A DNA stretch of 43,963 nt from Methylibium sp. (lineage in GTDB: Bacteria; Pseudomonadota; Gammaproteobacteria; Burkholderiales; Burkholderiaceae_C), in assembly GCF_013817345.1 (NCBI RefSeq), contig NZ_JACDCW010000024.1, forward strand, positions 1 through 43,963, read 5' to 3'. Shown here in pieces: positions 1 through 10,262 of this stretch; the first letter of the stretch is position 1, and each line of letters opens with the position of its first letter. The position numbers and the translations under genes are program-made. The notes below the pieces were generated by a model. The model was given only the letters and a program-made list of their open reading frames with translations. It was not told the origin of the DNA and ran no database searches.

Positions 1-965
1 CGGGCGCGCACTGGAACGCGATGTCGAGCGCGATCTCGATGCCCAGTTCGCCCGCCTTCGCGACGAGGCGGCGGAAGTCCTCGGCCGTGCCCAGCTCGGG
101 CAGGATCGCGGTGTGGCCGCCCTCGGCGGCGCCGATCGCCCACGGGCTGCCGACGTCGCCGTCGTCGGGCACCAGCGTGTTGTTCCTGCCCTTGCGCTTG
201 ACGCGGCCGATCGGATGGATCGGCGGGAAGTACAGGACGTCGAAGCCGAGTTCGGCCACGTAGGGCAGGCGGGCCTCGACGTCGCGCAGGGTGCCGTGAC
301 GCCCGGGTTCGGGCGAGGTCGAGCGCGGGAACAGCTCGTACCAGGTGCTGTGACGCGCACGTTCCCGGTCGGCCACTACCGGCAGCTCGAGTGCGAACAC
401 CGCCTGCAGGCTGCGATCGGGATGGCCGGCCGCAACAGTGGCCAGGGCCTCGTCCAGCGCCTGCGCCTTCAGCGACTCGGCGTCCTGCGCCGCATCGGCC
501 GCACCCCGACGCAGCTTCACCGCCCAAGCGGCCAGTGCCTTGCGCTCGGCGCCGCGGGCGCGTGCGGCCGCGGCGTCGATCAGCCCGGCGCCGACCGCTG
601 CCGCGAGGCGGATGTCTTCGGGGTCGACACGGCGCTGCAGCTCGTGGCGCCACGATTGGAAGTGATCGACCCACGCCGCCACGGTATAGACGTAGCGCCC
701 GAGCGAAGCGAGCGGGAAGGCCGCGCGCCAGACGTCGTTGCCCTGCGGCGCCATCTCCACCTCGTTGAAGCGGACCTCGCCTTCGGCGCGCCAGCGCAGC
801 ATCACGCGCAGCGTGTCGTGGCCGTCGGCGAAGCAGTTCGCCTCGACCACCATCTCGTCGCCGATGACCCGCTTGACTGCGAAGCGCCCGCCATCGACCG
901 AAGGCCGCACCGCCTCGACCACCGCGCGAACGCGGCCGTCGGCGCCGTCGCCGGGCTGCCGAGCG

Positions 966-979
<14 letters not shown>
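1..979 (-). CDS. glgE: Alpha-1,4-glucan:maltose-1-phosphate maltosyltransferase GlgE (3' end outside window)
   Basis: About the first 326 residues are present and the reading frame runs off the left edge. GlgE (GH13) transfers maltosyl units from maltose-1-phosphate to the non-reducing ends of alpha-1,4-glucans in the cytoplasm. The visible part has an N-terminal beta-sandwich region, then a helical linker, then the start of the catalytic barrel: WYELFPRS near residue 218, [20 protein letters not shown], the PPIHPIG strand and a RKGRNN segment, all typical of GlgE. The ATG chosen lies inside the last codons of glgB, giving a 14-base overlap, so the two genes are almost certainly co-transcribed and translationally coupled. 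The catalytic nucleophile and acid are beyond the window, so activity cannot be judged. Confidence 0.9.
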
Positions 980-2837
<1,858 letters not shown>

Positions 2838-2989
2838 GTTGCTGGCCGCGAGGGCTCGTTTTGCGAAGACCGTAGCACAGCCCTCGGGCACGGACAACCG
2901 AGGTGCTCCGCGTTTTCCTGGGAACCCGTGCGCGTGCAGGTCGCGCACACTGTGTCGGGCCCCTCACTTCACACCCCTGGAAACCCTCG

Positions 2990-3976
2990 ATGAACCGACT
3001 CCGATCGCTCCTGCCCTTGCTTTCTTGCGCCGCGGCCGCGGTCGCCGGCCTGACGCTCGCCTCGCCGGCGCTCGCGCAGGACTGGCCCAAACGGGAGCCG
3101 ATCCGGCTGATCGCCGTCTTCCCGCCGGGTGGCTCGGTCGATCAGGTCGCGCGCATCCTGGCGCAGCCGTTGTCCAAGCAGCTCGGCCAAGACGTCATCG
3201 TGGAGAACCGCGGCGGCGCGTCGGGCTCGATCGGCACCGGTTCGGTGGCCACCGCGGCGCCGGACGGCTACACGTTCGCGGTGGTGTTCGACACGCACGG
3301 CGTCAACCCGAGCCTGAACCCGAACCTGCCGTTCGACACGGTCAAGGACTTGACCACCGTGTCGCTCCTGGGCACCGGCGCCATGGTGGTGACCACTCAC
3401 GCCGACTCGCCCTACAAGACCTTCGCCGACGTGATGGCCGCAACCAAGGGCGGCAAGACCCTCAGCTACGGCAGCATCGGCTCGGGCAGCCTGGGCCACC
3501 TGGCAATCTCGCTGATGAGCAAGAGCGACTCGCTGGGCCTCGTGCACATCCCCTACCGCGGCGGCGGCCCGCTCATGAACGATGCCATCGCCGGCCATGT
3601 GCCGCTGGCCATCGGCTCGGTGTTCCTGTCCAAGCCGCACATCGACAGCAAGCGTTTGCGGGCCCTGGCCGTCACCACCAGCAAGCGCAGCGAGAACCTG
3701 CCCGACGTGCCCACGATCGCCGAGAGCGGCTTTGCCGGCTTCGACGCACCGGCCTGGTGGGCCGTGCTGGCCCCGGCGAAGACGCCGCAGAAGATCGTCA
3801 AGCGCATGAACGAGGAGATCAACAAGGCGCTGAAGTTGCCCGAGGTGGCGCAAAAGCTCGCGGCACAGGGCATCTCGGTGCGCACCGGCACGCCGCAGCA
3901 GGCACAGAGCTTCGTCGAGAACCAGATCGGCATCTGGTCCAAGGTGGTCAAGGACAACAACATCAAGGCCGAGTGA
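2990..3976 (+). CDS. Bug/TctC-family periplasmic solute-binding protein
   Basis: A 328-residue exported receptor of the Bug (TctC) family, which capture carboxylates or amides in the periplasm; most are orphans without an adjacent TctAB permease, as here. A signal peptide (charged MNRLR, hydrophobic Leu/Ala core, cleavage after ASPALA) is followed by the family's opening pattern WPKREPIRLIAVFPPGGSVD, then VVENRGGASGSIGT, APDGYTF, LVHIPYRGGGP and PDVPTIAESG. An upstream in-frame extension of 29 codons is ignored because it precedes the signal peptide. It is divergent from glgB across about 150 bases and is followed one base later by a small Cys-rich gene. The ligand cannot be predicted. Confidence 0.93.
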   Translation: MNRLRSLLPLLSCAAAAVAGLTLASPALAQDWPKREPIRLIAVFPPGGSVDQVARILAQPLSKQLGQDVIVENRGGASGSIGTGSVATAAPDGYTFAVVFDTHGVNPSLNPNLPFDTVKDLTTVSLLGTGAMVVTTHADSPYKTFADVMAATKGGKTLSYGSIGSGSLGHLAISLMSKSDSLGLVHIPYRGGGPLMNDAIAGHVPLAIGSVFLSKPHIDSKRLRALAVTTSKRSENLPDVPTIAESGFAGFDAPAWWAVLAPAKTPQKIVKRMNEEINKALKLPEVAQKLAAQGISVRTGTPQQAQSFVENQIGIWSKVVKDNNIKAE

Positions 3977-3977
3977 G

Positions 3978-4370
3978 GTGTCATCGGGCAACGCGGCGGC
4001 GGTGCTGACCGCAGCGGACCTTCGCGAACGCGTGCGCTCGACGGGCGGGGCGCCGCCCGACTGCGACTGCGCACGGCTGGTCTGCCCGGGGTGGGAGTCA
4101 GTGAGCAGCCCCGTAGGCGAGCCGTTGCTGGAGCGCCTGGGGTCGCTGCGAGCTCCAAGCGATGACGAGCCGACGCTGACCGAGCAGCACAGCGCGGGCA
4201 GCAGCTACTGGTCGCCGAACGCGCCGATCGCCACCGCGTTCTTCCCCTACAACCGATGCGAGGTCTGGCTGTGTCGGCGCTGCGCGCGCGGGTTCCTTCA
4301 GTACACGGAATACGGCGGCTACTACGTGGATCACCGGCTGCGCGAGATCGATCCTTCCCTGGTGGTTTGA
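3978..4370 (+). CDS. Conserved-looking small Cys-rich protein, possible metal binder
   Basis: A 130-residue cytoplasmic protein with no signal peptide or membrane segment. Two cysteine groups stand out: CDCARLVC in the N-terminal third and CEVWLCRRC near the C-terminus, followed by an aromatic, well-ordered stretch (RGFLQYTEYGGYYVD). This is consistent with a structural zinc site, but no function is known to me. The start is a GTG one base after the stop of the Bug gene, with a purine-rich GAGTGAG immediately before it. That tight spacing suggests translational coupling, although a start a few codons downstream is possible because no in-frame ATG exists near the 5' end. Codon use matches the high-G+C neighbours, and the densely ordered C-terminal half makes a real gene likely. 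Confidence 0.7.
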   Translation: MSSGNAAAVLTAADLRERVRSTGGAPPDCDCARLVCPGWESVSSPVGEPLLERLGSLRAPSDDEPTLTEQHSAGSSYWSPNAPIATAFFPYNRCEVWLCRRCARGFLQYTEYGGYYVDHRLREIDPSLVV

Positions 4371-4562
4371 AGCATTCCCGCCGCACGCATTGCCCGTGTC
4401 GTCTTGTCGGAGTGACAGGCCTGGCAGTCGCGCGCACCGGTCGCGCGGGCAGACTCGCGTCCTAACTCCTATAGTCGGCAAGCGTTCGCCATGAGCGATC
4501 GTTCGCGCGGTGTGCCGAGAGCCCACCGCATCGCACCAAAAGCAACATCGAGGAGACCCCGC

Positions 4563-5855
4563 ATGAAAGAACCCGTCCGCTGGACGTTCACCAGCCTGGC
4601 CGCTGCAGCGCTGCTTGCCGCAGGCGTCGCTCAGGCACAGCCCAACAACATCGACAAGCTCAAGCAGTTCAAGGTTTCGGGCGTGGACCTGAACATCCCG
4701 CCGGTGCCGCAAGGCGGCAAGAACGCCGACGCCATCCGCAAGAACCTCGAGTTGATCAAACTGCCGCCGGGCTTCAAGATCGACCTGTTCGCGGTGGTGC
4801 CCGACGCGCGCCACATGGCGGTCGCGCCGAGCACGAACATGCTTTTCGTCGGCACCCGCAAGACCACCGTGTGGGCGGTGACCGACCGCAACTCCGACGG
4901 CGAGGCCGATGAGGTCAAGCCTTTCGCGCCCAGCCTGCAGTTCAAGGTGCCCAACGGCGTGTGCTGGACCAAAGACGGCTTCCTGATCGTCGCCGAGCAC
5001 AACCGCATCCTCAACTTCCCCGCGGCCGAGTTCTTCTACGAAGGCCCCGACGTGGCGGTGATCGAGGTCGTGCCGCAGGGCAAGCTGATCCCGGTGGAGG
5101 AGGAATCGTTCAACCACGGCGCGCGGGTGTGCAAGGTGGGGCCGGACAACATGCTCTACGTCTCGCTCGGCCAGCCCTTCAACGTGCCGCCGCGCGACAA
5201 GCTCGACGTCTACAACGAGCACGGCATCGGTGGCATGGTGCGCATGAACGCCTTCGACGGCAGCAAGCGCGAGGTCTATGCCACCGGCATCCGCAACTCG
5301 GTGGGCCACGACTTCAATCCCAAGGACGGCACGCTCTGGTTCACCGACAACCAGACCGACGGCATGGGCGACGACATCCCGATGGGTGAGATCAACCGCA
5401 TCACCAAGGCTGGACAGTTCTTCGGCTACCCGTGGATCCAGGGCAAGACGCGCATCACCGAGCACGGCTACGACAAGGACCCGCTGCCCGCCAACGTGAC
5501 CGCCGCGCAGGTGCTCACCGAGGCGCATGCGGCCGACCTGGGCATGGCCTTCTACACCGGCAAGCAGTTCCCGGCGAAGTACCGGGGCGGTTTCTTCTCG
5601 GCGCAGCACGGCGCGTGGAATCGCACCAAGCCGAACGGCGGGCTCGTGCTGTTCACCTCGCTCAAGCCCGACGGCACCGCCGACAAGACCGAGGTGTTCG
5701 CCTCCGGCTGGCTCGACGGCGAGACCGGCCTGCTGCGCGGCCGCCCGGTCGACGTGGCGCCGATGAAGGACGGCTCGCTGCTGGTCTCGGACGACTACGC
5801 CGGCGCGATCTACCGCATCAGCTACGGTGGCGAAGCCAAGGCGGCGGCACGCTGA
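4563..5855 (+). CDS. Exported PQQ-dependent sugar dehydrogenase-like protein (sorbosone dehydrogenase family)
   Basis: A 430-residue protein with a signal peptide ending near AAGVAQAQ and then a six-bladed beta-propeller fold of the soluble glucose/sorbosone dehydrogenase type. Blade motifs include LPPGFKIDLFAVVPDARHMAV, MLFVGTRKTTVWAVTDRN, VPNGVCWTKDGFLIVAEHNR, GIRNSVGHDFNPKDGTLWFTDN, GWLDGETGLLRGRPVDVAP and GSLLVSDDYAGAIYRISY. Such enzymes oxidise sugars or sugar aldehydes in the periplasm using PQQ and pass electrons to the respiratory chain. The ATG is preceded by GAGGAG at 4550-4555, eight bases upstream, which fixes the start over a longer in-frame extension. The gene stands alone, about 190 bases after the small Cys-rich gene, and ends at a good terminator. 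The true substrate is not evident. Confidence 0.85.
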   Translation: MKEPVRWTFTSLAAAALLAAGVAQAQPNNIDKLKQFKVSGVDLNIPPVPQGGKNADAIRKNLELIKLPPGFKIDLFAVVPDARHMAVAPSTNMLFVGTRKTTVWAVTDRNSDGEADEVKPFAPSLQFKVPNGVCWTKDGFLIVAEHNRILNFPAAEFFYEGPDVAVIEVVPQGKLIPVEEESFNHGARVCKVGPDNMLYVSLGQPFNVPPRDKLDVYNEHGIGGMVRMNAFDGSKREVYATGIRNSVGHDFNPKDGTLWFTDNQTDGMGDDIPMGEINRITKAGQFFGYPWIQGKTRITEHGYDKDPLPANVTAAQVLTEAHAADLGMAFYTGKQFPAKYRGGFFSAQHGAWNRTKPNGGLVLFTSLKPDGTADKTEVFASGWLDGETGLLRGRPVDVAPMKDGSLLVSDDYAGAIYRISYGGEAKAAAR

Positions 5856-5889
5856 GTTCGCCTTGATTCACCGGCGCTGCTGCGCCACG

Positions 5890-5918
5890 GCCGGGGCCTT
5901 GCGCCCCGGCTTTTCTTT
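5890..5918 (+). terminator. Rho-independent terminator after the PQQ dehydrogenase gene
   Basis: An 8-bp perfect stem GCCGGGGC / GCCCCGGC (5890-5897 with 5903-5910), a 5-base loop, and a T-rich tail (5911-5918) located 35 bases after the stop codon. It isolates the dehydrogenase transcript from the SulP unit downstream. Confidence 0.85.
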
Positions 5919-5921
5919 GTG

Positions 5922-6176
5922 CGAAATCCCCCGCCGCGTCGCGCTGCGAAGGCCACCTTCTAGAATGCTGCAGTGCAAAAACTCATTGCCCAGCGCTGCT
6001 GCCTCCCCGCGTCGTATCCGGGGTGCAGCCTGCCCCGCGGATTCTTCTGCAACGTGACGCCGCCCTAGGCGTTTACCGAGGCCCGCCCGGGCCTGCTGTC
6101 CTGCCGCGCCGATCGAGTGCGGCTTACTTCTCTCTCTTGAACTCGCGCCCGCGCCTCGCTGGGCGCTGCTGCATCC
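5922..6176 (+). promoter_or_regulatory. Long structured leader before the SulP gene
   Basis: About 255 bases without a convincing gene lie between the terminator and the SulP start codon. Several hairpins can be drawn: one around 6018-6037 (GGGG.GCA against TGCCCC), one perfect AGGCCC-GCCC-GGGCCT at 6079-6094, and a GCGCC/GGCGC pairing near 6146-6168. A pyrimidine run (acttctctctctt) is near 6125-6138. The layout is what one expects of a 5' untranslated regulatory RNA, but I do not recognise a known riboswitch consensus. No strong Shine-Dalgarno precedes the ATG at 6177. Confidence 0.4.
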
Positions 6177-7655
6177 ATGTCGACTTCCCATCTGCGCCGA
6201 GACTGGCTTTCCAACGTCCGCGGCGATCTGCTTGCCGGCCTGGTCGTGGCCCTGGCCCTCATCCCCGAGGCGATCGCCTTTTCCATCATCGCCGGCGTCG
6301 ACCCCAAGGTCGGTCTCTACGCATCGTTCAGCATCGCCGTCATCATCGCCTTCACGGGCGGGCGTCCCGGCATGATCTCGGCGGCCACGGGCGCCATGGC
6401 GCTGCTCATGGTCACGCTCGTCAAGGAGCACGGCCTGCAGTACCTGCTGGCTGCCACCGTGCTTACCGGCGTGTTGCAGATGCTGGCCGGCGCGCTGCGA
6501 ATGGGCTCGCTGATGCGCTTCGTCTCGCGCTCGGTGATCACCGGCTTCGTCAACGCGCTGGCGATCCTGATCTTCATGGCGCAATTGCCCGAGCTCACCG
6601 GCGTGAGCTGGGTCGTCTATGCAATGACGGCCGCGGGCCTTGCGCTCATCTACGGCATGCCCTACCTCACCCGGGCCGTACCGTCGCCGCTGGTCACGAT
6701 CGTCGTGCTGACCGCCGTGGCCCTGGCGCTCGATCTCGACATCCGCACGGTCGGCGATATGGGCCAGTTGCCCGACAGCCTGCCCGTCTTCCTGCTGCCC
6801 GAGGTGCCGCTGAACTGGCAGACATTGCAGATCGTGCTGCCCTATTCGGTCACGCTGGCCGTGGTCGGCCTGCTCGAGTCGATGATGACGGCCTCCATCG
6901 TCGATGAGTTGACCGACACATCGAGCGACAAGAACCGCGAGTGCGTCGGCCAGGGCGTGGCGAACGTCGCCACCGGTTTCATCGGCGGCATGGCAGGCTG
7001 CGCCATGATCGGCCAGTCGGTCATCAACGTGAAGTCGGGCGGCCGCGGGCGCCTCTCGGCGTTGGCGGCGGGGGTCTTCCTGCTGGTGATGGTGGTCTTT
7101 CTCGGCGACTGGGTCGCGCGCATCCCGATGGCAGCGCTCGTGGCCGTGATGATCATGGTCGCGATCGGCACCTTCAACTGGGAGTCGATCCGCAAGCTGC
7201 GCGAGCACCCGCCGAGTTCTTCGGTCGTGATGATCGCCACCGTGATCGTGACCGTCTCGACGCACGATCTCGCCAAGGGCGTGTTCGTCGGCGTGCTGCT
7301 GTCGGGCCTGTTCTTCGCGCACAAGGTCGGCCACATCCTGCGCGTGGACCGCGGCATCAGCGAAGACGGCCGGCTGCGCACCTACGGCGTGGTGGGGCAG
7401 GTGTTCTTCGCTTCCTCCGAGCGGCTCATTGCCGCCTTCGACTTCAGGGAGGTGGTCGACCGCGTGCGCATCGACGTGAGCCGGGCGCACTTCTGGGACA
7501 TCACCGCCGTCAGTGCGCTCGACAAGATCGTGCTCAAGTTCAAGCGCGAAGGCACCGAGGTGGAAGTCGTCGGACTAAACGAAGCGAGCGCCACGCTGAT
7601 GGACCGCTTCGCGGTGCACGACAAGCCGGGCGCGGTCGAGCAACTGATGCATTGA
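6177..7655 (+). CDS. SulP-family inorganic anion transporter with STAS domain
   Basis: A 492-residue inner-membrane transporter of the SulP (SLC26) family. The membrane part has the family opening ([36 protein letters not shown]), then [70 protein letters not shown], and about 10-12 hydrophobic segments. A shortened STAS domain occupies roughly the last 100 residues ([29 protein letters not shown]). SulP proteins move sulfate, bicarbonate or other anions, usually with Na+ or H+; the substrate is not readable. The conserved GRPG and E/D residues in the family motif are intact. The stop is followed 12 bases later by a universal-stress gene with its own Shine-Dalgarno, so the two form an operon, a pairing that recurs in proteobacteria. 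Confidence 0.92.
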   Translation: MSTSHLRRDWLSNVRGDLLAGLVVALALIPEAIAFSIIAGVDPKVGLYASFSIAVIIAFTGGRPGMISAATGAMALLMVTLVKEHGLQYLLAATVLTGVLQMLAGALRMGSLMRFVSRSVITGFVNALAILIFMAQLPELTGVSWVVYAMTAAGLALIYGMPYLTRAVPSPLVTIVVLTAVALALDLDIRTVGDMGQLPDSLPVFLLPEVPLNWQTLQIVLPYSVTLAVVGLLESMMTASIVDELTDTSSDKNRECVGQGVANVATGFIGGMAGCAMIGQSVINVKSGGRGRLSALAAGVFLLVMVVFLGDWVARIPMAALVAVMIMVAIGTFNWESIRKLREHPPSSSVVMIATVIVTVSTHDLAKGVFVGVLLSGLFFAHKVGHILRVDRGISEDGRLRTYGVVGQVFFASSERLIAAFDFREVVDRVRIDVSRAHFWDITAVSALDKIVLKFKREGTEVEVVGLNEASATLMDRFAVHDKPGAVEQLMH

Positions 7656-7667
7656 GGAGTTCGACGA

Positions 7668-8525
7668 ATGGACAAGGTCTACGGCTGCATCGACGGCCTC
7701 GCGAACACCGACGCCGTGATCCACTGGGCCGCCTGGTCGGCCTGCCGCCTGGAGGCGCCGCTGGAGTTCCTGCACGTGCTGGAGCGCCACCCCGAGCATG
7801 CCGAGGTCACCGACTTCAGCGGCGCGATCGGCCTGGGTGCGCAGGAGTCGTTGCTGCAGGCGCTGAGCGAGCAGGACGAACAGCGCAGCCGGCAGGCGCG
7901 TGAAGCCGGCCGGCGGCTTCTGGCGCACGCCCGCGAGCGGGCCGCCGCAGCGGGCGCGACCCGGCTCGATGCTCGCCTGCGGCACGGCGAGTTCGTTGAG
8001 ACGGTGACGGAAATGCAGGGCGACGCCGGCCTCTTCGTGCTGGGCGAGCATTACCACGCCAGCGGCCCGGCCAGACTGCACGGCGAGCACCATGTGGAGC
8101 AGGTCATCCGTGCGGTACGCCGGCCGATCCTGGTCGCCACCGCCGAAGCCTTCGAGGCACCTCGAAGGGTGGTGGTCGCCTTCGACGGCAGCGTCATGGC
8201 GCGCCGGGCGGTGACGGCGCTCAGCAGGAACAAGCTCGCAGCCGGACTCCCCGTGCTGGTGGCAAGGGTTGGCGACGACACCGCCGCCGCGCGCCGGCAG
8301 CTCGAAGAGGCGCGCACGACGCTGAGCGCCGCCGGCCTTGTGGCCGAGACTGAACTGGTGCCCGGTGAACCTCAGCGGGTGCTGCCGACGCTCGTCAAGG
8401 CGCAGGGGCCGGCGCTGCTGGTCATGGGTGCCTACGGACACTCGCGGCTGCGCCAGCTTCTTCTGGGCAGCACCACCACCACGCTGCTGCGGCTGAGCGA
8501 TGTGCCGGTGCTGATCTTGCGCTGA
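7668..8525 (+). CDS. Tandem UspA-domain universal stress protein
   Basis: A 285-residue cytoplasmic protein with two UspA folds. The N-terminal half begins MDKVYGCIDGLANTDAVIHWAAWSA and is degenerate at its nucleotide loop. The C-terminal half starts near residue 163 with RVVVAFDGSVMARRAVTAL and ends with LLVMGAYGHSRLRQLLLGSTTTTLLRLSDVPVLILR, where the G-x2-G-x9-G(S/T) type ATP-binding pattern is well kept. GAGGAG at 7654-7659 sits eight bases before the ATG and overlaps the SulP stop region, so the protein is made from the same transcript as the transporter. A role in controlling the anion transporter or in stress survival is an inference from the pairing. Confidence 0.9.
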   Translation: MDKVYGCIDGLANTDAVIHWAAWSACRLEAPLEFLHVLERHPEHAEVTDFSGAIGLGAQESLLQALSEQDEQRSRQAREAGRRLLAHARERAAAAGATRLDARLRHGEFVETVTEMQGDAGLFVLGEHYHASGPARLHGEHHVEQVIRAVRRPILVATAEAFEAPRRVVVAFDGSVMARRAVTALSRNKLAAGLPVLVARVGDDTAAARRQLEEARTTLSAAGLVAETELVPGEPQRVLPTLVKAQGPALLVMGAYGHSRLRQLLLGSTTTTLLRLSDVPVLILR

Positions 8526-8540
8526 CATCGGCTAGGGCGA

Positions 8541-8565
8541 GCGGTGCTTTGCGGGAAAGCGCCGC
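8541..8565. terminator. Possible bidirectional hairpin between convergent genes
   Basis: A 10-bp stem (GCGGTGCTTT at 8541-8550 against AAAGCGCCGC at 8556-8565, one wobble) lies between the convergent UspA and gamma-glutamyltransferase genes. There is no T-tract on either side, so termination strength is uncertain. Confidence 0.35.
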
Positions 8566-8620
8566 GTCGATCAAGCCGCCACCGAATCCGCGGAATCGGC
8601 GCGGAGGAGCAAGCCCTTCT

Positions 8621-10222
8621 TCAGCAGCCCACCGCCTGCCCGTCTCGCCGGTGGTCGGAGCCCGCCGCATAGGCGGCCTGCGGCCCACCCACGGTGTCGG
8701 CATCCAGCCGCACCACGAGCTGGGCACTGCCGAACTCCAGGTTATCCGGCGCCGCGATCTGCGGCGCATGGCCCATCGCGGTCAAGCCTTCGATCACGAT
8801 GGCGTCCACGGTCGGCTCCAGCGTTAACGCCCCCACATCGTTGATCCGCCAGCGCGGCGCATCCGAGCAGGCCTGCGGATCGAGCCCTTCAGCCACCCGC
8901 CGCAGCACCATCTGCGTGTGCCCCTGCGCCTGCATGTTGCCGCCCATGACGCCGAAGGCCATGACCGGCGCGCCGTCCTTCGTCATGAAGGCCGGGATGA
9001 TGCTGTGCAACGGCCGCTTGCCGCCATCGACCTCGTTGGGGTGGCCCGGCGTGGTGACGAAGCCCATGCCGCGGTTGTGCAGCGCAATGCCGGTGCCCGG
9101 GACCACCACGCCCGAGCCGAAGCCCTTGTAGTTGGACTGGATGAACGAGACCATGCGGCCCTCGGCGTCGGCCGTGCACAGGTACACCGTGCCGCCGCTC
9201 GGCGGCTGCCCCGGCGCGTAGCTGCCGCTGCGGCGCGGATCGATACCGCGCGCACGTTCGCGCAGGTAGGACGCATCGAGAAGTTGCGCTGCGCTCACGC
9301 GCATATGCGCGGGGTCGGCCACGTGCGCCTGGAGGTCGGCAAAGGCCATGCGCATGGCCTCGATCTCGAGGTGCATGCGTGCGGCCGAACCGGGCGCGGT
9401 GTCGGCATAGGGCAGGTGCTCGAGCAGGCCCAGCGCCATGAGCGCAGCGATGCCCTGCCCGTTGGGCGGGATCTCGTGGACGGTGTGGCCCTGGTAGTCG
9501 ATGCCGATCGGCTCGACCCATTCACATCGGTGCGCGCGCAGATCATCGAAGCTCAGCGCCGCGCCATGCGAAGCCGCGAAGGCGGCAACTGCCTCCCCGA
9601 GCCGGCCTTCGTAGAACGCAGCACCGCGCGTGCGGGCGATTTCTTCCAGCGTGCGCGCCTGGTCGTCGAAGCGCCACATCTCGCCGACCCGCGGCGCACG
9701 GCCGCCCGGCATGAAAGCATCGAAGCCCGGCTGGCTGCCCAGGTCGACGACGGCCTGCGCCCACTGCCGGCCGATCACCGGGCTGACCCGAAAACCGTCG
9801 CGCGCGTGCCGCAAGGCATCCACGAACAAGTCTTCGAAAGGGAGTGCCCCGAAACGCTCGGACAGCGCCACCCAGCTCGAAACGACGCCCGGTACGGTGA
9901 CGCTCTCCCAGCCGATCTTCGGCATCTCGGCCTGGCCCGCGAAACGCTGCGGATTCCAGGCCGCCGGCGCACGGCCGCAGGCGTTCAGGCCATGCAGCCC
10001 CTGCCCGTCCCACACCAGCGCGAAAGCATCGCCGCCGATGCCGTTCATGGTCGGCTCGACGACCGTCAGGGTGATGGCCGCGGCCAACGCCGCATCGATG
10101 GCGTTGCCGCCACGCGCGAACACCGCGGCACCAGCCTGCGCGGCCAGCGGCTGCGAAGTCGCCACGACGTTGCGCGCGAACACGGGCTGGCGCCCGCTGG
10201 TGGGAGGGAACTGACACTTCAT
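8621..10222 (-). CDS. Gamma-glutamyltransferase-family Ntn hydrolase
   Basis: A 533-residue member of the gamma-glutamyltransferase family, made as a proenzyme that cleaves itself before a catalytic Thr. The large-subunit start is typical (VVATSQPLAAQAGAAVFARGGNAIDAALAAAITLTVVEPTMNGIGGDAFALV). The likely nucleophile is the Thr in SGGTVYLCTADAEG, near residue 350, where classical enzymes have a TTH-type motif; GKRPLHSIIPAF and GVMGGNMQAQGHTQM follow as in the family. There is no clear signal peptide, so it may be cytoplasmic and closer to the oxamate amidohydrolase or cephalosporin-acylase-like branch than to periplasmic Ggt. It starts 40 bases after a Bug receptor gene in the same direction, suggesting that the receptor supplies its amide substrate. 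Confidence 0.85.
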   Translation of the reverse strand: MKCQFPPTSGRQPVFARNVVATSQPLAAQAGAAVFARGGNAIDAALAAAITLTVVEPTMNGIGGDAFALVWDGQGLHGLNACGRAPAAWNPQRFAGQAEMPKIGWESVTVPGVVSSWVALSERFGALPFEDLFVDALRHARDGFRVSPVIGRQWAQAVVDLGSQPGFDAFMPGGRAPRVGEMWRFDDQARTLEEIARTRGAAFYEGRLGEAVAAFAASHGAALSFDDLRAHRCEWVEPIGIDYQGHTVHEIPPNGQGIAALMALGLLEHLPYADTAPGSAARMHLEIEAMRMAFADLQAHVADPAHMRVSAAQLLDASYLRERARGIDPRRSGSYAPGQPPSGGTVYLCTADAEGRMVSFIQSNYKGFGSGVVVPGTGIALHNRGMGFVTTPGHPNEVDGGKRPLHSIIPAFMTKDGAPVMAFGVMGGNMQAQGHTQMVLRRVAEGLDPQACSDAPRWRINDVGALTLEPTVDAIVIEGLTAMGHAPQIAAPDNLEFGSAQLVVRLDADTVGGPQAAYAAGSDHRRDGQAVGC

Positions 10223-10262
10223 GGGACGGGGCTTTCGGCTTGCCTGGGCGGGGCGTGATCGA

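Noticed and set aside
4098-5609. 503-codon minus-strand frame
   Set aside because: Antisense to the PQQ dehydrogenase and the small Cys-rich gene; no recognisable domain.
5922-6176. Known riboswitch class upstream of SulP
   Set aside because: Hairpins are visible but no consensus of a known class could be matched by eye.
5868-7490. 540-codon minus-strand frame
   Set aside because: It is antisense to SulP; the Asp/His/Arg-rich repetitive translation is typical of antisense frames in high-G+C genes.
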